Part shown: one piece after another, positions 1 through 5,606 of the stretch | Numbering within the stretch: position 1 is the stretch's first letter | Layout: the number at the start of each line of letters is the position of its first letter | NCBI GenBank assembly: GCA_002292975.1 | Contig: DBCI01000131.1 | Span: 5,687 to 11,372, forward strand | Direction of reading: 5' to 3' | Source: Polynucleobacter sp. UBA962 | Lineage (GTDB): Bacteria; Pseudomonadota; Gammaproteobacteria; Burkholderiales; Burkholderiaceae | Length of the DNA stretch: 5,686 nucleotides | Notes under the pieces: generated by a model | Database searches by the model: none | What the model was told of the DNA's origin: nothing | The model's input: only the letters and a program-made list of their open reading frames with translations | Translations under genes and position numbers: made by a program

Positions 1-593
1 GTAATTTGACGCAGGGTTGCCGCTAAGCGTTTTTGCAGAAAGACGCTACCGGTAGCGGGGGCCTTGCCATTTACCAAGAAGGTGTCTGCAAAACCAGGCT
101 GTGGTGTTAACTCCGCACGCTTCTTCTCGGTTAGCGCGGATTGGCTGTGCGTCACCGGTACACCATTCTCTGCATAATGGATTGCATCTTCTAGTAAACG
201 AGAGAGTGGCAGTCTGCCGCCCAAACTCTTTTTAGAGAGGGTAAAGGCTGCCCCCCAACCCGAGATGGTGCCAGCAACGGTATTAGCCGCAATGGGTCCA
301 CGAAAGGGGATCGAGCCGGTAATACCTTGCTCGTGATACCAGGTTCGAGTGGCTAAGCCAGCAGCAGCCCCACACGCATCAATGCCGCCCATGGCTTTAC
401 CAGGAGCATGAATGACCCAAAAAGAGTCGCCACCAATCGAGTTCATATGGGGATAGACCACCGCAATCGTGGCGGCCGCAGAGATCATCGCCTCAAGGGC
501 ATTACCCCCCTCGCGCAAGACGGCCAGAGCGGATTGTGAAGCGAGTGAGTGGGGGGCAACAGCCATCCCCTGAATACCCCATTTTGGTTGCAT
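1..593 (-). CDS. Gamma-glutamyltransferase-family (GGT-like Ntn hydrolase) protein, N-terminal part only
   Basis: The minus strand is open from an ATG at 593-591 to the window edge, giving about 197 residues; the C-terminal part, including the catalytic Thr of the small subunit, lies outside. Family signs are the N-terminal block VLREGGNALEA (25-35), PHMNSIGGDSF (48-58), the later GPIAANTVAGTISGW region and FLQKRLAATLRQI near the edge, all typical of the GGT large subunit. GGT enzymes cleave or transfer gamma-glutamyl groups after autocatalytic maturation. There is no signal peptide: the protein begins MQPKWGIQGM directly in the fold, so a cytoplasmic location is inferred, unlike periplasmic E. 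coli Ggt. Where canonical GGTs have the arginine motif (xxDxREMAP type, Arg114 in E. coli), this protein reads IDACGAAAG (71-79), so true transpeptidase activity is doubtful and another amidase or acylase activity is possible. AAAGGA at 609-604 is a Shine-Dalgarno site 10 nt before the ATG. The family is clear, the substrate is not. Confidence 0.85.
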   Translation of the reverse strand, partial: MQPKWGIQGMAVAPHSLASQSALAVLREGGNALEAMISAAATIAVVYPHMNSIGGDSFWVIHAPGKAMGGIDACGAAAGLATRTWYHEQGITGSIPFRGPIAANTVAGTISGWGAAFTLSKKSLGGRLPLSRLLEDAIHYAENGVPVTHSQSALTEKKRAELTPQPGFADTFLVNGKAPATGSVFLQKRLAATLRQI

Positions 594-627
594 AGCAATA
601 TTTTCCTTTGTACTAGAATGAAGAACG

Positions 628-696
628 TATTCCCTAAATTAAAGAATATTTGCACTAATAAGGGGAATATACCAACGAAACATCCGTGTTTTCCCT
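628..696. promoter_or_regulatory. Candidate operator: three TTCCC/GGGAA half-sites about 30 bp apart
   Basis: TATTCCCT (628-635), AGGGGAATA (661-669) and TTCCCT (691-696) alternate in orientation at about 30-bp steps, close to three helical turns. The first two form an imperfect inverted repeat, TATTCCC/GGGAATA. The position between two divergent genes suits a regulator that contacts several half-sites on one DNA face. No regulator gene is in the window and the motif matches no operator I can name, so this is inference from spacing and symmetry only. Confidence 0.25.
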
Positions 697-793
697 GTAA
701 ATTGGAATTTGAAATCGATCCATAGATTCTTGTTTTTTTAGGATTGAGTGATTTATTTCTGAATAACTAATGAAGTTGGATATCTTTAACCGT

Positions 794-798
794 GGAGG
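794..798 (+). promoter_or_regulatory. Ribosome binding site of dctP
   Basis: GGAGG lies 6 nt upstream of the ATG at 805. It is a full-strength Shine-Dalgarno sequence, fitting the need for excess binding protein over permease, and it fixes the dctP start. Confidence 0.8.
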
Positions 799-804
799 AT
801 TCAA

Positions 805-1905
805 ATGAGTTCAAGTCGTCGTAAATTTTTAAGTAGCAGTTTAGGTGCCGGTGTTGCTGGTGTTGCGCTTACTGCACCCGCAATTGTAAAGGCACAATCT
901 GCTCAAACCTTTAACTGGAAAATGACCAGTGCTTATCCCAAGGGATCACCCTTTTATATGGATGGTCCAGGGAGCGCCACTGACTTAGCCAAGCGCATTC
1001 TTGAGATGTCGGGTGGACGTCTAAAGATCCAGGTCTTTGGAGCCGGTGAATTAATTCCAGCGTTTGAAGGCTTTGATGCAGTTCGTGCTGGTACTGTTGA
1101 AATGAACCATGCCAATAGTTATTTCTGGACTGGTAAAACATTTGCTGCTCAATACTTCACAGCCGTTCCCTTTGGTTTGAACTTCCAAGGGATGAATGGT
1201 TGGTTTTACGATGGCGGCGGTATTGACTTGTGGAATGAGGTTTATGCACCATTTGGTATGGTTGCTATGCCATGCGGTAATACAGGCGTGCAGATGACCG
1301 GTTGGTTTAAGAAAAAGATCAATACGGTTGCTGATCTCAAAGGCTTAAAAATGCGCATCCCTGGCTTAGCGGGTAAGGTCTATGCTAGCCTAGGTGTGGA
1401 TGTAAAGGTTCTTCCAGGCGGAGAAATTTTCCCAGCACTTGAGCGTGGCGTAATTGATGCTGCAGAGTTTGTGGGCCCATTCCAAGATCGTCGCCTCGGT
1501 TTACAAAAGGCCGCTAAGTTTTACTACACTACGGGCTGGCACGAACCCGCAACAACCTCTGAGCTGCTGATTAATAAAGCGGCATGGATGAAGTTGCCTA
1601 AGGATTTACAAGAAATTGTTAACAATGCATCAGCCGCGTGTAATGTGATCGGTGAGGCATGGTGTCAGAAAAACAATGCGGATGCGATGGAAGACTTAGT
1701 TAAAAAGCAAGGCGTACAAGCATTGCCATTACCTGACTCCGTCATTAAAGCGCTTCGAGCTGAGACCACAAAAATCTTGGATGAAGCTGTTGCTAAGGAT
1801 CCAATGACTAAGAAAGTCCATGACTCTTATTTTGCCTATAAGAAGAAATACGATGCGTGGGCTGCTTATAGTGAAGCAACCTATCATAGTAAGGTGCGTG
1901 GTTAA
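805..1905 (+). CDS. dctP: TRAP transporter periplasmic substrate-binding protein DctP, TakP-like (2-oxoacid type)
   Basis: This 366-residue protein captures the substrate in the periplasm and delivers it to the DctQM permease. It starts with a Tat signal: SRRKFL (4-9), a mild hydrophobic stretch with Gly/Ala, then APAIVKAQS with likely cleavage near residues 30-34. The mature part is a full-length DctP domain. The block NTGVQMTGWF (159-168) with Gln163, LKMRIPG (181-187) with Arg184, and DAAEFVGP (218-225) with Glu221 match the substrate and cation positions of the 2-oxoacid binder TakP of Rhodobacter (Q156, R177, E214 from memory, constant offset of 7). The arginine is the family's carboxylate anchor. 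The TakP Trp215 position is Phe222 here. By family, likely ligands are pyruvate-like 2-oxoacids or lactate; the exact ligand cannot be read from sequence. It heads the operon with a strong ribosome site; dctQ follows after 20 nt. Confidence 0.93.
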   Translation: MSSSRRKFLSSSLGAGVAGVALTAPAIVKAQSAQTFNWKMTSAYPKGSPFYMDGPGSATDLAKRILEMSGGRLKIQVFGAGELIPAFEGFDAVRAGTVEMNHANSYFWTGKTFAAQYFTAVPFGLNFQGMNGWFYDGGGIDLWNEVYAPFGMVAMPCGNTGVQMTGWFKKKINTVADLKGLKMRIPGLAGKVYASLGVDVKVLPGGEIFPALERGVIDAAEFVGPFQDRRLGLQKAAKFYYTTGWHEPATTSELLINKAAWMKLPKDLQEIVNNASAACNVIGEAWCQKNNADAMEDLVKKQGVQALPLPDSVIKALRAETTKILDEAVAKDPMTKKVHDSYFAYKKKYDAWAAYSEATYHSKVRG

Positions 1906-1925
1906 TCAATACGTAAAGGTTTTAA

Positions 1926-2450
1926 ATGCAGAAAGCATCGTTAGTCATTGCTGAACGCATTGAAAGCGTAATTGACCTGTTTGGCAAGGTAGCCTCATGG
2001 CTTACCTTGTCAATCGTTCTTTTAATCGTTGTCAATGTGATTTTGCGCTATAGCATGAGCTTAGGCTCCGTTTGGGCACAGGAACTGGAGTGGCATTTAT
2101 TGGCCGCCATGATTCTCTTTGGGATTAGTTTCTCGTTGTTGCGCGGCGATAACGTCCGCGTTGATTTGTTCTACGCCAATTACACTCCTCAGAAAAAATA
2201 CATCGTGGATTTAGTCTCCGCGATTTTGACCATCATCATTGCGGTATTTTTTGTCAAACTCTCCATCAATTATGTTGGGCAATCCTTCTCGATCGGAGAA
2301 AAGTCTCCCGATCCTGGTGGCATTCCCATGCGATGGCTAGTGAAGTCATTAATACCAATTGGATTTTCTCTTCTCGCCTTGCAAGGTTTTGCAGAGATGT
2401 TGCGGGTCATCATGAACCGCCCTAATGCAGGGGGTAAAGAGCATGTTTAA
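1926..2450 (+). CDS. dctQ: TRAP transporter small permease subunit DctQ
   Basis: This 174-residue protein is the small inner-membrane subunit of a tripartite ATP-independent periplasmic transporter. Four hydrophobic segments fit the family: about 23-41, 57-73, 93-115 and 137-158. Family signatures are NVILRYSMSLGSVWAQELEW (37-56) and GISFSLLRGDNVRVDL (66-81), with the conserved Arg-Tyr, Trp and Glu and the G-x-SF-x-LR loop. The segment DPGGIPMRW (129-137) precedes the last helix. AAAGG at 1915-1919 lies 6 nt before the ATG. The gene follows dctP by 20 nt and its stop overlaps the preferred dctM start in ATGTTTAA (2443-2450), which implies translational coupling. Length is normal for the family. 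Confidence 0.92.
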   Translation: MQKASLVIAERIESVIDLFGKVASWLTLSIVLLIVVNVILRYSMSLGSVWAQELEWHLLAAMILFGISFSLLRGDNVRVDLFYANYTPQKKYIVDLVSAILTIIIAVFFVKLSINYVGQSFSIGEKSPDPGGIPMRWLVKSLIPIGFSLLALQGFAEMLRVIMNRPNAGGKEHV

Positions 2451-3768
2451 TCCAGAAATCATCGCCTTTTTGATGTTGGGTGGCTTTTTTGCCATGCTCA
2501 TGATTGGTGTTCCTGTTGCCATCTCTTTAGCAACCGTCGGCTTTGTATTTGGTTTTATTGGCTTTGGTGACAATCTATTTAACTTGTTACCCGCCCGAAT
2601 ATTCGGGGTTGCCGCAGGCTATCAGTGGCTAGCCATTCCGCTCTTCATCTTTATGGGGATCATGCTTGAAAAATCAGGCCTAGCGGATGACCTACTTGAT
2701 GTTATTGGACACATTGCCGGTGGAGTTAAAGGCGGTATGGCCGTTGGTATTATTTTATTTGGAGCGCTGATGGGCGCTACCACCGGTATCGTAGGGGCTA
2801 CTATCATTACATTGGGCTTGCTCACCTTACCAACTCTTCTAAGAAGGGGGTACGACAAGGGTATTGCGTGCGGCACCATCATGGCATCGGGGACGCTAGG
2901 ACAAATTATTCCGCCTAGCCTTATTCTGATTTTGCTCTCCGACATCTTGCAACTATCTGTCGGTACTTTATTTGCTGCCGCAGTGATGCCCGGTTTACTA
3001 CTCACCACGATTTACATCATATATTTGCTAATCCAAGGATGGTTAAAGCCCGAGATGATGCCGCCCATTCCCCTGGAGGAACGAAGCAGAGTATCGGGTA
3101 AGGAGCTATGGATCCGCTTTTGGAAAGTGGTCGTTCCACCTATCCTGTTGGTTGTAGCGGTTTTGGGATCCATCGTCGGTGGGGTTGCAGCGCCTACTGA
3201 GGCAGCAGCGATGGGCTCATTCGGCTCGATTTTGGTCACCATATTTTCTGGTCGCTTTACTTGGGCGCGCTTGAGGGCGGTGATGATTGATACCACCAAG
3301 ATCAGTGCCTTGATGATGTTTATCCTAATTTGTGCGCAAGTATTTTCCTTGGCGTTTAGAGGCCTAAATGGCGAAGAGTTGATTGCTAAGCTCTTCAATG
3401 TAATTCCAGGTGGGCTCAATAGTGATATCTGGCTCATGCTTCTCCTAATTTTTGTTTTAGGTTTCTTTTTAGAGTGGATTGAGATTAGCTATATTGCCGT
3501 ACCACTATTTATGCCGATACTCTTGTCACAAGGTGCCGATCCTGTTTGGGTAGCGATGATGATCACGGTTTGCTTGCAGTCTTCATTCCTAACACCACCG
3601 TTTGGTTGGGCGCTTTTCTATCTCAAGGGGGTTGCCCCGCCCGAGGTTCTCATTAAGCATCTCTATAAGGGCGCGATTCCATTCATTGCAATGCAGGGCG
3701 TAACGCTCTACCTGGTCTTCCAGTTCCCGCAAATCTCGCAATGGTTACCTAAATTAATTGGATGGTAA
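2443..3768 (+). CDS. dctM: TRAP transporter large permease subunit DctM
   Basis: From the ATG at 2443 this is 441 residues, the large membrane subunit that carries the substrate with sodium across the inner membrane. An upstream in-frame ATG at 2425 would add six residues (MQGVKS), but AGGGGG at 2429-2434 sits 8 nt before the 2443 ATG and MFNPEIIAF is a typical DctM start, so 2443 is preferred. Family motifs are IPLFIFMGIMLEKSGL (about 65-80), the long conserved GATTGIVGATIITLG with the following LLRRGYDKGIACGTIMASG and GQIIPPS, then PTEAAAMGS, and SSFLTPPFGWALFYLKG near the C-terminus. Roughly a dozen hydrophobic segments are spread along the protein. It overlaps dctQ by 8 nt and the next gene by 11 nt, so all three are coupled. 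The gene is intact. Confidence 0.93.
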   Translation: MFNPEIIAFLMLGGFFAMLMIGVPVAISLATVGFVFGFIGFGDNLFNLLPARIFGVAAGYQWLAIPLFIFMGIMLEKSGLADDLLDVIGHIAGGVKGGMAVGIILFGALMGATTGIVGATIITLGLLTLPTLLRRGYDKGIACGTIMASGTLGQIIPPSLILILLSDILQLSVGTLFAAAVMPGLLLTTIYIIYLLIQGWLKPEMMPPIPLEERSRVSGKELWIRFWKVVVPPILLVVAVLGSIVGGVAAPTEAAAMGSFGSILVTIFSGRFTWARLRAVMIDTTKISALMMFILICAQVFSLAFRGLNGEELIAKLFNVIPGGLNSDIWLMLLLIFVLGFFLEWIEISYIAVPLFMPILLSQGADPVWVAMMITVCLQSSFLTPPFGWALFYLKGVAPPEVLIKHLYKGAIPFIAMQGVTLYLVFQFPQISQWLPKLIGW

Positions 3769-4996
3769 AAAAGTAGCACCCATCTATACGCTTACGTACT
3801 CGGGCTCTGCGCCCGAGCGGGAGCTGTGCACTGATTGCGGCATCTCCCGCTCATCGGATCCCAAGCGCTGTGGGCGCGCCTGCCAGTTTATTGATCCCCA
3901 ATATGAGGCTCTCGAGCAAGACATTCATGGGCAAACGCGTTTACTAGAACAGAGTGATCAACTCTTCTTTGGTGTCTACCGTACGATGTATCGGGCCAGT
4001 ATGCAAGACCCTAAAGCAGGCGCACAGTGGACAGGTATTACCACCACGATTGCAGAAAGGCTCCTCGAGAACCAACTGGTAGATGCGGTTTTAACCATGG
4101 CACAAGACCCAGCAGATTCTTGGCGGCCCATGCCGGTGTTAATTACGAATTCTAAGGATATGGAACAGGCTCGAGGGATGCGCATGGGGTATGCACCGCT
4201 TCTAGCCTTGTTGGATGTTGCTAAGGAGAAGGGCTATAAACGGTTGGCAGTGATTGGTATCCCTTGTCAGGTTTATGCTCTGAGAGCCCTGGAGAAGGAG
4301 TTACAGTTAGAGAAGCTCTATGTAATTGGTACACCCTGTTCAGACAACACCACCACTGAGAACTTTCATGAGTTCTTAAACCTCATCGATACCAAGCCCG
4401 ATACGATTACTTATTTAGAGTTTAGGGCCGACTATCGCGTGGAGATCCGATATACCAATGGAGAGAAGCGAACAATTCCATTCTTGATGTTGCCACTCTC
4501 CAAACTCAGACCTGATTTTTTCCCGCTTACGTGCAGAACCTGTGTGGATTACACCAATGCACTGTCTGATATCACGGTTGGTTATATGGGGGGAACGGGG
4601 GAGCAGTGGTTAATCGTACGCAATCAACAGGGAGAGGATCTTTTATCTCTTCTGGGTGACGATGTAAAACTTAGCAATCCCGAGAGTAGTGGTAATCGTG
4701 TCGGACCTGTAAAAGGGTTTCTGAAGAACGTGGAGTTGGCTGCTGGTGGTTTACCACTTCGACAAATGCCGAATTGGTTAAGACCAATTGTGGGATGGTT
4801 AATGCCCAAGATTGGGCCAAAGGGATTAGAGTTTGCAAGAGCACGCGTTGAAATGAAAGCAATTGAAACAGTTCTTCACCTCAGACGAGAATTACCCAAG
4901 AAGATGAAGAACATGGTGCCAGAGCATGTTTGGAAGATAGCCAAGCCCTATCAGCTCACTCCAGCTGATGGAGAACAAAAAGATTCTGCTAAATAG
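3758..4996 (+). CDS. FrhB/BciB/HCAR-family iron-sulfur flavoprotein (coenzyme F420 hydrogenase beta-subunit-like)
   Basis: The protein has 412 residues from a TTG start. Family marks are the N-terminal CTDC (24-27) with C38 and C42 in RCGRACQFIDP, then GIPCQVYALRAL (167-178), VIGTPCSDN (189-197), LTCRTCVDY (257-265), DITVGYMGG (271-279) and GPKGLEFAR (353-361). This order is that of plant 7-hydroxymethyl chlorophyll a reductase and bacterial 8-vinyl reductase BciB, which use FAD, two [4Fe-4S] clusters and ferredoxin. The eight cysteines (24, 27, 38, 42, 170, 194, 259, 262) are enough for two clusters. No transmembrane segment or signal is evident, so it is probably cytoplasmic. It is the last gene of the TRAP operon, overlapping dctM by 11 nt; a role in reducing the imported compound is only a guess, and no pigment gene is in the window. 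The start is uncertain: TTG follows an in-frame TAA directly, no Shine-Dalgarno is visible, and the nearby ATG at 3762 is in another frame. Confidence 0.82.
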   Translation: MDGKKVAPIYTLTYSGSAPERELCTDCGISRSSDPKRCGRACQFIDPQYEALEQDIHGQTRLLEQSDQLFFGVYRTMYRASMQDPKAGAQWTGITTTIAERLLENQLVDAVLTMAQDPADSWRPMPVLITNSKDMEQARGMRMGYAPLLALLDVAKEKGYKRLAVIGIPCQVYALRALEKELQLEKLYVIGTPCSDNTTTENFHEFLNLIDTKPDTITYLEFRADYRVEIRYTNGEKRTIPFLMLPLSKLRPDFFPLTCRTCVDYTNALSDITVGYMGGTGEQWLIVRNQQGEDLLSLLGDDVKLSNPESSGNRVGPVKGFLKNVELAAGGLPLRQMPNWLRPIVGWLMPKIGPKGLEFARARVEMKAIETVLHLRRELPKKMKNMVPEHVWKIAKPYQLTPADGEQKDSAK

Positions 4997-5114
4997 ACAT
5001 TACAAAAAGGGCAATGATTAAGACATTAAGGATGCCAAAAATAATGAAGACCGGCTTGTAAATATATTTACGTTTCACTACCTCATCACGCTCTTTTTGG
5101 GTCTTGGGATCCAT
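4989..5114 (-). CDS. Small single-pass membrane protein, 41 aa, unknown function
   Basis: This minus-strand ORF runs from ATG (5114-5112) to TAG (4991-4989). The protein begins MDPKTQKERDEVVKRKYIYK, highly charged, followed by one hydrophobic segment PVFIIFGILNVLIIALFVM (21-39) and a two-residue tail. Positive charge before the helix predicts a cytoplasmic N-terminus. It lies 8 nt downstream of another tiny membrane-protein gene on the same strand, suggesting a two-gene unit. Its last 8 bp overlap the convergent end of the FrhB-like gene. The ribosome site is weak (only an AAGAA-like stretch further upstream). I do not recognise a family. The clear soluble/membrane division and the pairing make it more likely real than chance. 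Confidence 0.6.
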   Translation of the reverse strand: MDPKTQKERDEVVKRKYIYKPVFIIFGILNVLIIALFVMSI

Positions 5115-5122
5115 ACAAAATA

Positions 5123-5269
5123 TTAGTTCTTTTGTTTTGTTGAGAATGCACCTAGCAATATTAAGACAGCAATCACAATACCTATCAAATCACGATCACG
5201 GATATACATGTAAAACCCTAAGGCAAGGGCAACAAATCCAAAGATCATCCACCATTTTCTAGTAATCAT
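5123..5269 (-). CDS. Small two-helix membrane protein, 48 aa, unknown function
   Basis: This minus-strand ORF runs from ATG (5269-5267) to TAA (5125-5123). It starts MITRKWWMIFGFVALALG, giving a first hydrophobic helix at about 6-22, a short charged turn YIRDRD (22-27), a second helix at about 28-43 (LIGIVIAVLILLGAF), and a polar tail STKQKN. The shape is a helical hairpin with both ends probably in the cytoplasm. It precedes the 41-aa gene by 8 nt. Its start lies only 27 nt beyond the U-tract of the tRNA terminator, so a short leader or readthrough is implied; TTGTTT followed by TATGGT on the minus strand is a weak promoter candidate. Function is unknown. Confidence 0.6.
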   Translation of the reverse strand: MITRKWWMIFGFVALALGFYMYIRDRDLIGIVIAVLILLGAFSTKQKN

Positions 5270-5295
5270 CGCATCACCATACCAACAATTGACTC

Positions 5296-5326
5296 AAAAA
5301 CAAAGCCCCCAGGCTAGGCTGAGGGC
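5296..5326 (-). terminator. Intrinsic terminator of the tRNA-Met transcript
   Basis: Read on the minus strand, GCCCTCAG and CTGGGGGC form an 8-bp stem with one U-G wobble around the loop CCTAGC, followed directly by TTTGTTTTT. The hairpin begins about 8 nt after the encoded CCA, so it terminates the tRNA transcript. The + strand lacks a T-run after the hairpin, so it is one-directional. Confidence 0.85.
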
Positions 5327-5334
5327 AGAAAATT

Positions 5335-5411
5335 TGGTGGCGAATCAGGGATTTGAACCCCGGACCTGCGGATTATGATTCCGTCGCTCTAACCAGCTGA
5401 GCTAATTCGCC
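5335..5411 (-). tRNA. tRNA-Met (CAT), elongator type, CCA encoded
   Basis: The 77-nt minus-strand sequence folds as a cloverleaf: acceptor GGCGAAT/ATTCGCC (7 bp), D stem GCTC/GAGC, anticodon arm GGA-ATCATAA-TCC with anticodon CAT, and T arm CGGGG-TTCAAAT-CCCTG with one G-U. Discriminator A and CCA are genomically encoded. The G1-C72 pair is not the unpaired 1-72 of initiator tRNA, so this is elongator Met; a lysidine-modified Ile2 (CAT) cannot be strictly excluded. The first anticodon-stem pair is an A-C mismatch, and loop position 32 is A. It stands alone, with its own terminator downstream. Confidence 0.93.
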
Positions 5412-5420
5412 GAACTAGAG

Positions 5421-5426
5421 ATTATA
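5421..5426 (-). promoter_or_regulatory. Candidate -10 box of the tRNA-Met gene
   Basis: The minus strand reads TATAAT, a consensus -10, ending 9 nt before the first tRNA base, so transcription would begin just before the mature 5' end. No good -35 is found at 16-18 nt upstream (GGCTCT or similar). The box falls inside the 5' arm of the structured RNA on the other strand, so it could also be chance. Confidence 0.45.
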
Positions 5427-5579
5427 AGGTCAAAAAGGCCTCAAGAGCCAGCCAAGCTCAACCACGGGAATATCCCATCCGGAGGTTATGGAATGTGTCG
5501 TTTAAAACGACAGGCTAGAAATAGAGTCAGACATCCTCGGCCCTGGTCGATACCGCCCCGGGCCACCATGAATCTCGAT

Positions 5580-5606
5580 AGCCCACTTGTTGGGCTGTTT
5601 TCTTTT
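5580..5606 (+). terminator. Intrinsic terminator ending the structured RNA
   Basis: AGCCCA (5580-5585) and TGGGCT (5591-5596) form a 6-bp GC-rich stem with loop CTTGT, followed by GTTTTCTTTT. On the minus strand no T-run follows the hairpin, so it works for + strand transcripts only. No annotated protein gene precedes it on this strand, which is the main argument for a + strand RNA here. Confidence 0.75.

Larger units (their letters stand above)
594..804. promoter_or_regulatory. Divergent intergenic region between the GGT-like gene and the TRAP operon
   Basis: This 211-bp AT-rich stretch must hold the promoters of both divergent transcription units. I see no ORF or RNA gene in it. No convincing sigma-70 pair stands out: TTGGAA (703-708 area) followed after about 15 nt by TAGATT, and TTGTTT (730-735) followed by TTATTT, are both poor. 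AAATT-GG-AATTT (699-710) is a short perfect palindrome. TTCCC/GGGAA elements recur through the left half and are listed separately. Confidence 0.5.
5413..5606 (+). ncRNA. ssrS: Probable 6S RNA (RNA polymerase-binding regulatory RNA), including terminator
   Basis: No gene-sized ORF explains this region, but it can fold into a rod about 170 nt long. The closing stem pairs CTAGAGATT (5415-5423) with AATCTCGATAG (5571-5581, 2-nt bulge), GGT with ACC (5565-5567), and GGCCT (5437-5441) with GGGCC (5560-5564). A large internal bubble follows, then a second stem CCGGAGG plus ATG (5479-5490) with CATCCTCGG (5532-5540), and an apical hairpin TGTCGT/ACGACA (5496-5512). Closing stem, central bubble and apical stem at this length are the 6S layout. 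6S RNA mimics an open promoter and sequesters sigma-70 RNA polymerase in stationary phase. Compared from memory with E. coli 6S, AATATCCCATCC and GAATGTGTCG resemble segments in the same order. The + strand is chosen because a terminator follows the closing stem; rods fold on both strands, so the opposite orientation, read into the tRNA, remains possible. Confidence 0.5.

Noticed and set aside
911..1141. Minus-strand ORF of 76 codons inside dctP
   Set aside because: It lies fully opposite a strongly supported gene, has no ribosome site or recognisable domain, and is a shadow of coding bias.
2425..2442. Upstream ATG start for dctM adding MQGVKS
   Set aside because: No good Shine-Dalgarno precedes it, whereas AGGGGG precedes the 2443 ATG at proper distance and the added residues are not family-like.
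2622..3437. Two long minus-strand ORFs (128 and 141 codons) opposite dctM
   Set aside because: They mirror the hydrophobic codon pattern of dctM; sequences are low-complexity Ser/Pro/Ile-rich with no family features.
5352..5378. TTTGAA with 16-nt spacer to TATGAT as a + strand promoter
   Set aside because: Both hexamers are the complement of the conserved tRNA T-loop and anticodon loop, so the match is expected from tRNA sequence alone.
5413..5606. A metabolite riboswitch (cobalamin, TPP, FMN, SAH, fluoride, guanidine types)
   Set aside because: None of the conserved core motifs I know for these classes is present; the rod-like fold fits 6S better.
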